DNA of 64,000 bases, from NCBI RefSeq assembly GCF_002214805.1, contig NZ_CP019914.1, positions 310,001 through 374,000 on the forward strand, in the 5' to 3' direction. The stretch is from Brachyspira hampsonii (GTDB taxonomy: Bacteria > Spirochaetota > Brachyspiria > Brachyspirales > Brachyspiraceae). Below are positions 17,561-26,365 of the stretch, piece by piece (within the stretch, counting starts at the first letter, position 1; each line of letters starts with the position of its first letter). A program made the position numbers and the translations under genes. The notes below the pieces were generated by a model. It was not told the origin of the DNA. It saw nothing but the letters and a program-made list of their open reading frames with translations, and did no database searches.

Positions 17561-19189
17561 TTACTTAAACAAATTAATTAAGGCTGGTATCCATTGATAA
17601 GCTGTACCTATAGCAGCTCCAACAACACCGCATAATAAAAATCTAAGCACTATATAAGGTTTTAATGGGAATAATATATTGCGTGCTGCCAAATATCCGC
17701 TTAATAAAGCACCAGTGAAGCCTCCGCCGGGGAAGTTCCAAGCACTAGCAAAATGTAAGTTTTTAACTGTAGGCGATACCCTTACGCATCTGCTTTTTTT
17801 CAAGTAAGTATCCTGTACAAATCCGTAAGGAGTACCGTCTGGGGTTTTTATGTATCTCTTAATTGTTTTAGGAGTAGCTACTTCATAATACTCTATATTA
17901 TCTCTAAATCCCGGATAATGCTGTTCTGCTCTGTCAATTAATTTTTCAGCCATCTCCTTTTTTCTTGCTTTATATTCTTCATCGCTCAAATCTTTCCATT
18001 CGTCTAAGAATGAAGGTCCTGTAAGTACGGCAAATGAGCGGTTATCGCCCTCCTCTACAAGTCCGCTGTCTATTGCTGAATAGTCTACAAATACAAAGTT
18101 CCTATCTTCCACTGGTATATGTCTTTGTCCTTTGGCATCTTCTTTGAAATTTGTATTTAAAGTTTTTTCTGTAGTTATAAAAGTAGAGTATGCATTATTA
18201 GGATAAAGCTCTGAGAATTTTTTCTTAAATATTATGTAAACTGTATAAAGTGATACTGAGTTTTTAAATTTCTTTATTCTCTTATCTTCATATCCTTTAG
18301 GTAATAATTCATCATAAACTATTTGAGGAGCTGCATTTGCTATTACATAATCAGCATTAACTGTAATTTCCTCTTTTGCTCTTTTATCATAATAAGTTAC
18401 TCCCTCAGCAATATTTCCTTTTACATTTATTTTCTTAACTTCTGAAGAAACTTTTATCTCCCCTCCGTTTTCTTTTATTATATCAGCTAAAGCATTTGAT
18501 AAGTTCTGACTGCCTCCTTTAATAAAATAAGCAGAGTTATAATAAGCACCCTGAGCACAAGCATGATAATACCAAGTAAACTCATATGGGTTTTGGTGAT
18601 AGTAAGTAATATTTATATTCAATATTCTTTTTAACTTATCACTTTTTATTATAGAATCCAAAACATCTCCAGTATTTTTCTGCTTAAACAATTGATATAA
18701 AATCATAGGAAGTGTTGTTACTGGAAAGAAGAAATAATCCCAAAACTTCAAGTCATAAGGTACTCTTCTTATCATATACATCATTCTTGAAAGTCCGGAA
18801 AAATATTTTTTTATGCCCTCTTTCTCCTCTGGAAACTCCTTCTCTAAAGTATTTATAGCATTCTCATAACCTTCAGGTATAACCAAATCTGTAGATTCTG
18901 TTTTTATTCTCCAAGTTTGAGGAAGCTGTACCAAATTGACTCTGTCATAAAGTCCTAATTTGCTGAATATTACATGCTTCATCTCTCTATTTTTTTTAGC
19001 CATATCCAATTCATGAAGCCCTACTTCAAATTTTACATTTTTTCTTTTGTATCCTGTAGCACATCCGCCAACTATATTATGGCTTTCTAATACAAGAACT
19101 TTTTTTCCTTGTTTTGCTAAATAGGCTCCTGAAGTTAATCCTCCTAAACCAGAACCTATTATTACTATATCATATTTATTGTTAGTCAT
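17561..19189 (-). CDS. FAD-dependent oxidoreductase, CrtI/phytoene-desaturase-like
   Basis: About 542 residues from the ATG at 19189. The frame stays open to 19288, but the good ribosome binding site (AAAGGAG at 19199-19205) has proper spacing only for 19189, and the dinucleotide fold begins right there (YDIVIIGSGLGGLTSGAYLA). A second FAD motif, VLESHNIVGGCATGY, follows at about residue 33. The C-terminus has GGGFTGALLSGYLAARN, closing the FAD site, and one hydrophobic segment. Relatives are carotenoid isomerases/desaturases and the RetSat group. No carotenoid genes are nearby, so the substrate is uncertain. Confidence 0.88.
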   Translation of the reverse strand: MTNNKYDIVIIGSGLGGLTSGAYLAKQGKKVLVLESHNIVGGCATGYKRKNVKFEVGLHELDMAKKNREMKHVIFSKLGLYDRVNLVQLPQTWRIKTESTDLVIPEGYENAINTLEKEFPEEKEGIKKYFSGLSRMMYMIRRVPYDLKFWDYFFFPVTTLPMILYQLFKQKNTGDVLDSIIKSDKLKRILNINITYYHQNPYEFTWYYHACAQGAYYNSAYFIKGGSQNLSNALADIIKENGGEIKVSSEVKKINVKGNIAEGVTYYDKRAKEEITVNADYVIANAAPQIVYDELLPKGYEDKRIKKFKNSVSLYTVYIIFKKKFSELYPNNAYSTFITTEKTLNTNFKEDAKGQRHIPVEDRNFVFVDYSAIDSGLVEEGDNRSFAVLTGPSFLDEWKDLSDEEYKARKKEMAEKLIDRAEQHYPGFRDNIEYYEVATPKTIKRYIKTPDGTPYGFVQDTYLKKSRCVRVSPTVKNLHFASAWNFPGGGFTGALLSGYLAARNILFPLKPYIVLRFLLCGVVGAAIGTAYQWIPALINLFK

Positions 19190-19555
19190 ATTCATAATCT
19201 CCTTTGATAAATTATATTTATCTTTCATAAGCATTTTTGTTTGTTTTTGCTTATATATTAATAATAATATAAAAAACAAAAAACACAAGCATTTTTTACA
19301 AAAAATGCGTATATATAGTTCCTTTTTTTGAGAAATTTAAGATTTTTTTACAATTTTGTATTACATGTATGATAAATTTAAAATGTTTATTTGTTATTTT
19401 AGAATAAATTATAATGATGCACTCTATATTATAAAACTAATAATATTAAATAATAATCAATAAAAACAACATTTACACTTTTTATAATCAAAAATTTTAC
19501 ATTTTTTGTAAATACACTATAATAAAAATATATAAAAAATAAAGCGAATAAACAA
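19190..19555. promoter_or_regulatory. Divergent control region with repeated TTTACA/TGTAA sites
   Basis: 366 bp with no gene. It holds a perfect palindrome (9-bp arms GCATTTTTT/AAAAAATGC, 19289-19308) in the leader of the FAD oxidoreductase. A second dyad, TTTAC/GTAAA (19496-19512), overlaps the -35 of a rightward promoter. The 13-mer TTTACAAAAAATG occurs at the first site on plus and at the second on minus. These could be operators for the HTH protein encoded just downstream; that is inference. Confidence 0.4.
19496..19523 (+). promoter_or_regulatory. Predicted promoter of the HTH/OLD-like operon
   Basis: TTTACA at 19496-19501, a 16-nt spacer and a perfect TATAAT at 19518-19523, about 33 nt before the start codon. 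The -35 lies inside a TTTAC/GTAAA dyad. Confidence 0.5.
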
Positions 19556-20056
19556 ATGGAAAAGAAACTATTAAGAGAAAAAATAAAAGAGCTTGATATT
19601 AGAATAATGGACTTAGCCAAATATATGCAAATGTCAAGACCTACAATTTATAAATATATAGAAATGTACGAAACTGGACATCGTAATGAAATAGAATCAA
19701 AAGTTTTAAGTGTTTTTGAATATATTGATAATAATAAAAATATAGGAAAGACTAATGTTATAAAGTTTATATTAGAGAATATATCAAAAATAGAAGAAAA
19801 TATCAGCGAAACAGAAAAGAGAAAAATACAAATAAGAAATTTATTAAAGCATCAAAATAGAACAAAAGAAGATTTTATATATCTTATTTCAGAAGATAAT
19901 TTCTTTGACCCTATTTTAGATTATTTGATAAAATGCAGAAATATAGCTGATAAAAAAATCACAGAAGAAGAATATGAGTTTATAAAGCCTTTAGAAGAAC
20001 TGTATAAAACTCAAGGCTTTAAAATAAAAATAAATAAAAAAAGGAGCAGTAAATGA
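19556..20056 (+). CDS. Small HTH protein overlapping the OLD-like gene
   Basis: 166 residues. The N-terminal 50 residues look like a helix-turn-helix (LDIRIMDLAKYMQMSRPTIYKYIEMYE, positions about 13-39). The rest is charged and helical (KIEENISETEKRKIQIR and onward) and matches nothing I recognise. The last four bases ATGA are shared with the start of the ATPase/TOPRIM gene, so the two are translationally coupled. Plausible roles are a repressor of the operon or an antitoxin-like partner; the dyads around its promoter favour autoregulation. No strong ribosome binding site is visible. The context resembles two-gene phage-defence modules, but the function is not proven. Confidence 0.7.
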   Translation: MEKKLLREKIKELDIRIMDLAKYMQMSRPTIYKYIEMYETGHRNEIESKVLSVFEYIDNNKNIGKTNVIKFILENISKIEENISETEKRKIQIRNLLKHQNRTKEDFIYLISEDNFFDPILDYLIKCRNIADKKITEEEYEFIKPLEELYKTQGFKIKINKKRSSK

Positions 20057-21695
20057 GTAGGAGATTTATAAAAATCCAAAACTATAGAAATATAGGAGTT
20101 ACAAAAGACTTGGAAGAATACCAAACACTTTATTTAAATAACACTTTGAATAAAGACGAAATGGGTGAACTTATAATACTTATAGGCGAAAACAATGTTG
20201 GTAAATCAAATATATTAGATGCTGTTAAAGTAATAAGATCTACAGAAAATGTTAAAAGTATAAATTTTCAAAATGATATTCCATACTTTATGGACTATGA
20301 AGATACAAAACCTAAAATAAAACTTATTTATATTGATGAAAACGAAAGCCCAGAGATAGAATATTTTTTAGATGAAAATTTAAATGTTAATTATAATTCT
20401 AATTTAGAAAAAGATATAATAAAAGAAAAATATAACATTAACTTTATACCTAATATTCTTTATTACAAAGAAGGAGAGGTTAAAGACAGCGATTTAATTC
20501 AACACCATTATCCATTAAAAATTCTAAATTTTTTAATGCATTATTCAAAGCTATAGGGAAAAATATCAGCACTATAGAAACAGCTTATGAAAAAGCCAAA
20601 AAAGCTCCCGGATATAAAAATCAATATCAAAACACAATAAATCATAATCTTAAAGATATAGTAAGCAAAAAATTTAATGAATTATACTTTCAGGATTTGA
20701 ACACTCAGGAATATAATTTCTATATCACTTTAGAAAAAGATCAAATATATTTATCTATGGAAAAAAATAGAAATATCATTTTATTAGAGCAGCAGTCTGT
20801 AGGCTTCAAATGGTTTTTTAATTTCTTCTTTAATTTTTTATACTCTAATGAATTAAATCCAGGAGATATAGTTTTAATGGATGAGCCTGAAATACATTTA
20901 TCAATACCGGGCAGAAGAGATTTAAGAAATTTCATTAAAAACTTTGCTAGAAATCATGGCGTAACATTTATAACTACTACTCATAATCCTTCATTTATAG
21001 ATGTTGATTATTTAGATGAGCTTAGAATTGTAAAATTCAAAAAAGATAAAATAGGCGTCGAAATACAGAATGATTTTTCTGCTATAGGTGAAGATGAAGT
21101 TGATACATTAAATGAAATAGTAGATAGTTTCGGAGTGCTTCATAGAGATATAATAACTAATCCTAATAATAAAGTAATATTTGTTGAAGGGCTTATGGAT
21201 TATAATTATCTTACAGCTTTCAAGAAATTAAAAGAAGCAAAAGAAAATAACAAAATGAATTTAGTATTTCTTCCTATTCATGGACTTGGAAAAGATGATA
21301 AGGAGATGAACAATAAATTAAAACAGTTGGTACAGTTTAGGGAGGCTGTTATATTGACAGACAGCGATGAGAGAGCTAATTTATTCAAAAAAGCTTCGGA
21401 ATCAAATACTTTAATGAAAGAGAGATTAACAGTATTTCAATTAAAAGAAGCAGATCAATCTTTCAAACAAATAGAAAGCCTATTCAGCGATAATGACAAA
21501 GAAAAATATAAGGAAATGATACAAAATAAAAGCGGAAGCCTTTCTTCATTATTCAAAAATAATATTCTTAAAAGAGAATTAGATGAAGAAACTATAAATA
21601 ATTTTAATAAACTTCTTGACTATTTAAGCGAAATGATATTAACAGTTAATAAAAATAACGGCAAAAAAAATCAAGAAGCGAATCAAAATTCTTAA
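20053..21695 (+). pseudogene. OLD-like ABC ATPase/TOPRIM nuclease, interrupted by one frameshift
   Basis: Two frames together form one protein. The first (20053-20556) has Walker A GENNVGKSN at about residue 50 and stops at TAG. The second continues the same protein: my reading in its frame is open from about 20530 (FNALFKAIGKN...), through Walker B (IVLMDEPEIHL), the H-loop THNPSF and a TOPRIM domain with VEGLMDYNYL and LTDSDE. Adding one base in the A5 run (20517-20521) or T6 run (20529-20534) restores 547 residues, normal for class 1 OLD proteins. Such ATP-dependent nucleases act in phage defence. It may be a true pseudogene, slippage-controlled, or a sequencing error. A TTG at 20697 could restart the TOPRIM part alone. 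Confidence 0.82.
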
Positions 21696-21721
21696 ATACA
21701 AACAATTAAAACTTAAACAAT

Positions 21722-21757
21722 AAAAAAGGGACTGTTTATTACAGCACTTTTTTTAAT
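21722..21757 (+). terminator. Possible terminator after the OLD-like gene
   Basis: An imperfect hairpin (AAAAAGGGACTG / CAGCACTTTTTTT) lies about 30 nt after the stop codon and ends in a T-run. The stem has mismatches, so confidence is moderate. Confidence 0.5.
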
Positions 21758-21764
21758 TATATAT

Positions 21765-21885
21765 TAGACTTGTTTCAAAACTATTTTTATTTATAATTGC
21801 TGGGACTAGCCATGCGAAGTTACAAATTTTAAATACTATTTAAAATATTATCAATAATTATTAAAATAGTTTTGACGCAAGTCTA
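21765..21885. repeat. Inverted-repeat element, copy A (121 bp)
   Basis: The 23-bp ends (21765-21787 and 21863-21885) are inverted repeats with two mismatches; the shared end sequence is TAGACTTGTTTCAAAACT. The interior has a small GC-richer patch (TGGGACTAGCCATGCGAAG) resembling the core of the larger copy at 62530-62802. There is no coding capacity, so it looks like a miniature, non-autonomous element or a dispersed structured repeat. Confidence 0.75.
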
Positions 21886-21950
21886 TTGATATTTTATTCA
21901 AATAATTTATTATGTTTGCAATTAAATTTTTTTTTATATAAGGACTTTTT

Positions 21951-23018
21951 ATGAATGATGTTTTAAATTTAATGAAAGATTTAACTAATGCATTCGGACC
22001 TTCTGGTTTTGAAGATGATGTTATAGAAGTTATAAGAAAAAATACAGCATTTATAGACAGTGAAAGAGATTCTATTAATAATCTATATTTGGGATTAAAC
22101 AAAATAGATAAAAATAAACCTATAGTTGGTTTGGATTGTCATATAGATGAAATAGGATTTATGGCAGAACATATTAATGATAATGGTACTATATCTTTTA
22201 TACCATTAGGAGGCTGGCATATACCTAATATAGTGTCAAACTCTGTAGTAATAAAATCTTCAAGCGGAGAATATGTTAAAGGAGTAATAGGTTCAAAACC
22301 TCCTCATTTTATGACTGACGAAGATAAAAGAAAACTTCCTTCACTTCATGATATGTATATTGATGTGGGCACTAGAAGTAAAAAGGAGTCTGAAGAAGTA
22401 TTCGGCATACAAATAGGAGATCCTATAGTACCTGATGTTGATTTCAGATATGATGAAAGGACAAAAAGTATATGTGCTAAAGCAATAGACAACAGAGTTG
22501 GAGCTTTATGTGTAATAGAAACTTTAAAAGCTTTAAAAGATGAAAAATTAGATGTTAATTTGGTTGGAATGATGACCGCTCAGGAAGAAGTAGGAACTAG
22601 AGGAGCTGCTGTGGCTTCTAATAAAGTAAAGCCTGATTTGGTTATAGTATTTGAAGGCTCTCCTGCTGACGACACATTCTATTATGGAGATAGAGCTCAT
22701 GGTGCTATAGGAAGAGGCTCTCAGCTTAGAATAATTGACGGCGGTATGATAACTAATCCTAGACTAAATAAATACACAATAGAAATAGCTAAAAAAAATA
22801 ATATATCCCATCAAGTTATTGTACGAGAAAAAGGTTCTACTAACGGAGCTGTTTATCATAAAACTAATTTAGGTTCTCCAAGTGTAGTATTGGGAGTAGC
22901 GACTAGATATGCACATAGTCATTACTGCTATGCTTCTTATGATGATATAACTGCTTCTATAGAAATAGCAAAAGCATTGATAAAAACTTTAAACAAAGAA
23001 AAGATAAAAGAATTTTAA
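21951..23018 (+). CDS. M42-family metallopeptidase (glutamyl aminopeptidase/endoglucanase-like)
   Basis: 355 residues. Binuclear metal-site segments are visible in order: LDCHIDEIGFMAE (His), AIDNRVGALCV (Asp), TAQEEVGTRGAAV (catalytic Glu pair), FEGSPADD and the late HSHYCYA. M42 enzymes form large self-compartmentalised tetrahedral assemblies that trim peptides in the cytoplasm. The start follows ATAAGGACTTTTTATG. A strong terminator ends the gene. It is unrelated to its neighbours and sits right after the inverted-repeat element. Confidence 0.93.
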   Translation: MNDVLNLMKDLTNAFGPSGFEDDVIEVIRKNTAFIDSERDSINNLYLGLNKIDKNKPIVGLDCHIDEIGFMAEHINDNGTISFIPLGGWHIPNIVSNSVVIKSSSGEYVKGVIGSKPPHFMTDEDKRKLPSLHDMYIDVGTRSKKESEEVFGIQIGDPIVPDVDFRYDERTKSICAKAIDNRVGALCVIETLKALKDEKLDVNLVGMMTAQEEVGTRGAAVASNKVKPDLVIVFEGSPADDTFYYGDRAHGAIGRGSQLRIIDGGMITNPRLNKYTIEIAKKNNISHQVIVREKGSTNGAVYHKTNLGSPSVVLGVATRYAHSHYCYASYDDITASIEIAKALIKTLNKEKIKEF

Positions 23019-23040
23019 TAAAAGCTAATTAAATAATAAA

Positions 23041-23077
23041 ATGATACTATGTTATAAAAAACATGGTATCATTTTTT
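23041..23077 (+). terminator. Rho-independent terminator after the M42 peptidase gene
   Basis: 13-bp stem ATGATACTATGTT / AACATGGTATCAT (one mismatch, 23041-23072) followed by a T-run, 22 nt past the stop. The rest of the gap to 23265 is AT-rich and shows nothing else. Confidence 0.88.
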
Positions 23078-23265
23078 ATATAGACTAAAAATTTTTAAAA
23101 TCAATAACTTTTTATTATATTTAAGAATTCCATAATTTTATATGATAGCTAAAAAATATTATACACTAATAAGATACTATACTTTTTAAAAATACAAAAT
23201 GTAAAAATCAAATTCATCATAAAAAATACAATATCAAGTTATTCAATTTTTATAATAAAAAATAA

Positions 23266-24267
23266 TTATATAGATATGATTATTTTTCCTTCAATACCTC
23301 CTTTAGATATAGTTTTAATAGCTTCTTCTGTATTGTCAATACTAAATACCTTAGTAAATATTTTAGGCTTTATATTTTTCTTTTCCACAATTTTTGTAAT
23401 TTCTTTAAGCTGTTCACCGTCAGCCCTTACAAACATAAATCTATACTCTTTCCCTTCTTTCATAGCTTTTTTATCATATTTAGAACCAGCAAAAGAAAAT
23501 AAAACTCTTTTTAAAAAAGGAAATTTATTATCTTCAGCAAATTTTTTATTAGGGCTAGTTCTCAAACTCAAAATACGACCGCCTTTCTTTAATACTGATA
23601 ACTCTTTATCAAACTCTTTTGCCCCAAGCGTATCAATAACATAATCAACATTTGAAACTGCTTCCCAATAATTTTCTTTACGATAATCTATATATTTATC
23701 AGTACCCAAACTCACAAAATGCTCTTTAACTCTATCATTACCAGAAACTATAACATTAAGACCTAAATATTTGGCAATTGGAACTGCCATCTCTCCGAAA
23801 CTTCCGGAACCTCCTGTTATTAAAACAGTTTCGCCGGATTTAGCTTCTAATTCTTCTTTAAATGCCTGATAAGCTGTAAGTGCTGTAAGAGGTATTGCTG
23901 CTGCAGAAGAAAAATCACAATTATTAGGCATAAGAGATAAAAACTTACTGTCTACTGCCGCATAATCAGCAAAAGCACCTATTTTTTCTATAGGCATACG
24001 AGTATAAACTTTATCTCCAATCTTAAAATCTTTTACATTTTTTCCTATCTTTTCAACTACTCCTGAAAACTCATTGCCCAATGTAAGAGGCATTTTATAA
24101 TCCTGTATAAGTCTCACACTGCCTGTTAAGATTAATATTTCAAGCGGATTTACTGCCGCAGCCTTTACCTTGACCAAGACTTCATCATCAGAAATTTCAG
24201 GAATTGGAATATCTCGTACGATTATATTAATATCCTTTGAATATTTATTAATTTGTGCTGCTTTCAT
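23266..24267 (-). CDS. Medium-chain dehydrogenase/reductase, quinone-oxidoreductase-like
   Basis: 333 residues of the NADP-dependent MDR family. The N-terminal GroES-like domain has VKVKAAAVNPLEIL and LGNEFSGVVEKIGKNV. The Rossmann domain has ETVLITGGSGSFGEMAVPIAK at about 145-165, in a GGxGxxG arrangement. The zinc-binding cysteines of alcohol dehydrogenases are absent, consistent with the zinc-free quinone oxidoreductase/enoyl reductase branch. It is a cytoplasmic enzyme reducing quinones or activated alkenes; the substrate is unknown. It is transcribed alone. Confidence 0.9.
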   Translation of the reverse strand: MKAAQINKYSKDINIIVRDIPIPEISDDEVLVKVKAAAVNPLEILILTGSVRLIQDYKMPLTLGNEFSGVVEKIGKNVKDFKIGDKVYTRMPIEKIGAFADYAAVDSKFLSLMPNNCDFSSAAAIPLTALTAYQAFKEELEAKSGETVLITGGSGSFGEMAVPIAKYLGLNVIVSGNDRVKEHFVSLGTDKYIDYRKENYWEAVSNVDYVIDTLGAKEFDKELSVLKKGGRILSLRTSPNKKFAEDNKFPFLKRVLFSFAGSKYDKKAMKEGKEYRFMFVRADGEQLKEITKIVEKKNIKPKIFTKVFSIDNTEEAIKTISKGGIEGKIIISI

Positions 24268-24497
24268 AATGTCTCCATTTTTTGTAATATAAAATTTTTA
24301 TAATATGATACTTTAGATAAAAATTAATCTAAAAATACTAGAATTATCTTATGATAAATTTTAAAATTTATATTTTATTATTTTATAAAATACGCATGTA
24401 CTTTTATAAAACAAATATATTTAATATACAATAAGATTTTAAAATTTAAAAATTTTTATTGTTATTTTTACAAAAAAAATTATACTTAATTTTGTAT

Positions 24498-24524
24498 ATT
24501 ATATCTGAAGCAGTACTTTGTCAA
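24498..24524 (-). promoter_or_regulatory. Predicted minus-strand promoter in the gap 24268-24650
   Basis: On minus, TTGACA (24519-24524), a 15-nt spacer and TATAAT (24498-24503) face the quinone-oxidoreductase-like gene, with a leader of about 230 nt. The remainder of this 383-bp gap is AT-rich sequence without a gene or clear hairpin. Confidence 0.4.
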
Positions 24525-24650
24525 TAATGTCATACTCCCATAAACAACATTTTATAAAGTACAAATAGATTTATACTTCTATAAAAAACCAAAGTTTATA
24601 TCTTGAAAAAATTCATATTGAAAAAATATGATTGTTTAGCATATATATAT

Positions 24651-25079
24651 TCATTTTTTTACTATATTTCTAAACTTTGAAACATCAAACATTCTTGTGG
24701 TTTTGCTTTTTTCCAAAGAAGCTCGTATTATAAGCATGTCCGCATCAAGTAAATTATCATAAACATAATCTGGTTTTAAAACTATAGAACTTAATCTGTC
24801 TTCACTCGCTTTGCATTCTAAATTATCAGGCAAATCATTATCAAATCTAAAAAATGTTTTATGTTCAGCAAATACAAAATCTTTACTATTCCAATCTATT
24901 ATTACTTCTTTGCTTTTATTTTCTTTATTAACTTTTACAATTAAATATGTATCCTCGCTCCAAGATGATAATTTGTATGCTAATAGTCTATAAATATAGT
25001 AATTATCATTTTCTAAAACTTCCCAATCGCATTGCTTTATTTGATATACATTAGGATCCATTATATCTTTATCATCCAT
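24651..25079 (-). CDS. Hypothetical protein (142 residues)
   Basis: A soluble protein with no signal peptide or membrane span and no motif I recognise. It is rich in Asp, Lys and Tyr, with mixed alpha/beta character (YLIVKVNKENKSKEV, MLIIRASLEKSKT). The ribosome binding site is strong (TTTTGGAGGTTTTTTATG), which supports it as a real gene. It lies 66 nt downstream of the sialidase-fold gene on the same strand and may be co-transcribed. No function is proposed. Confidence 0.72.
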   Translation of the reverse strand: MDDKDIMDPNVYQIKQCDWEVLENDNYYIYRLLAYKLSSWSEDTYLIVKVNKENKSKEVIIDWNSKDFVFAEHKTFFRFDNDLPDNLECKASEDRLSSIVLKPDYVYDNLLDADMLIIRASLEKSKTTRMFDVSKFRNIVKK

Positions 25080-25145
25080 AAAAAACCTCCAAAAACACTA
25101 TTAATATTTATTATTATATAGTTATATTTACTTTATACTATACTT

Positions 25146-26270
25146 TTAATTTAAAGTAAACCTTTTCAAATATATTTTTCTTATTTTATTTTTATCTTTA
25201 TAACCATAATAAACACATGATATAATACCATCATTCTCAGCACACCAAGGATATCCGCAATCTGTACTTTTCATAGAAGAATCTATTATTATCTCTTCAT
25301 TTAAGGCTTTATAATTAATTTTTTCTATATCAAATATATCGTTAGGATTATCAAGCAAAACAGCTCTTATACCGTAAGGCTTTAATCTGTATCCATAAGT
25401 AAGAAGCAATTTTCCATTACTTAAAATTAGAGGATTTAAAGGATAGCCTTTTATATTAGTGAATATTGGGCTTGAAAAAGTTTTGCCATTATCTTTTGAA
25501 TAACTTATAGATGTAAGTCCGTACTCATTATCAATATGGGTTCTTATAAATGCTATTATATTATTTTTATAATTTAAAAGAGAAGGCTCAACATATTCTA
25601 TTTTTGATTTTTTTCCATTTATTTTTTTATAATCAGTTTCGGATAAAAAAGTTTTAATCTTCCAATTAAGCAAATCTTTACTAGAAATAATAAGGCATTG
25701 ATATTTTGAATTATTTTTATTTATATTTTTTTTATAAGCATATATTGGAGCAAGTATTTCGTTACTATTTAATTTACACATACTGCCTCTAATTGCAAAG
25801 TTTTTCATTATAGTATTATCATTATTTATATTTATAATATAAGGCTTTGAAAAAGTTTTTCCATTATCATAGCTTATGCATACTCCTATTCCAGAAAGTA
25901 ATGCTATAGTGCCGTCATATTCTATAAAAGTATAATCTCTAAATAATTCTTTTTCATTTATAGGGTGAAATGTATATCTAAAATAGTATGCCATTATAGT
26001 TTTATCATCTATTCTAAAAAGCTGTGCATCCTGTTTGGCAGCTTCATCATCTTGAGCAAATTCAAATACTTTATCTACCATATTTTTATTAACAAAAGCA
26101 AGCATTGATTTGCTTAATGAATGAAGATGAGAATAATGTTTTTTTATTTTTGGTGCTAGTCTAAAACTTATTAAGAATTTATCATTTTCAAGTTTAATAA
26201 TGCTTGGAAAAGCTGGGTATAGATTTTTATCCTCAAAAATTATAGTTTCATCTAAAATATTTATTTTCAT
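25146..26270 (-). CDS. Sialidase/neuraminidase-fold protein (cytoplasmic form)
   Basis: 374 residues with Asp-box (BNR) repeats of the six-bladed sialidase propeller: SYDNGKTFSKP at about 131 and SKDNGKTFSSP further on (S-x-D-x-G-x-T-F pattern), plus CGYPWCAENDG near the C-terminus. No signal peptide or anchor is seen, unlike most secreted sialidases, so it would act inside the cell or is not a true sialidase. Related folds include glycosyl hydrolases of other families and inverting epimerases. The substrate is unresolved. It sits downstream of an outer membrane protein gene but is separated by a terminator. Confidence 0.8.
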   Translation of the reverse strand: MKINILDETIIFEDKNLYPAFPSIIKLENDKFLISFRLAPKIKKHYSHLHSLSKSMLAFVNKNMVDKVFEFAQDDEAAKQDAQLFRIDDKTIMAYYFRYTFHPINEKELFRDYTFIEYDGTIALLSGIGVCISYDNGKTFSKPYIININNDNTIMKNFAIRGSMCKLNSNEILAPIYAYKKNINKNNSKYQCLIISSKDLLNWKIKTFLSETDYKKINGKKSKIEYVEPSLLNYKNNIIAFIRTHIDNEYGLTSISYSKDNGKTFSSPIFTNIKGYPLNPLILSNGKLLLTYGYRLKPYGIRAVLLDNPNDIFDIEKINYKALNEEIIIDSSMKSTDCGYPWCAENDGIISCVYYGYKDKNKIRKIYLKRFTLN

Positions 26271-26314
26271 AATAAAGCCTTAAAGTTATATACATTAATT
26301 TTCGGTATAAAAAA

Positions 26315-26350
26315 AGCCTGCATATACAAAAATATATACAGGCTAAAAAA
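26315..26350 (-). terminator. Rho-independent terminator between the outer membrane protein and sialidase-fold genes
   Basis: Stem AGCCTGCATATA / TATATACAGGCT (26315-26344, one mismatch), with A/T runs on both sides. On minus, TTTTTT follows the stem 22 nt after the outer membrane protein stop. Confidence 0.8.
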
Positions 26351-26365
26351 TATATAAACTGTAAA

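Noticed and set aside
20554-20556. In-frame stop of the OLD-like gene as a recoded selenocysteine codon
   Set aside because: The codon is TAG, not TGA, and the coding potential continues in a different frame, so a frameshift explains it better.
21765-21885. Insertion sequence
   Set aside because: Terminal repeats are present, but there is no transposase frame within or beside it, so only a miniature element or repeat can be claimed.
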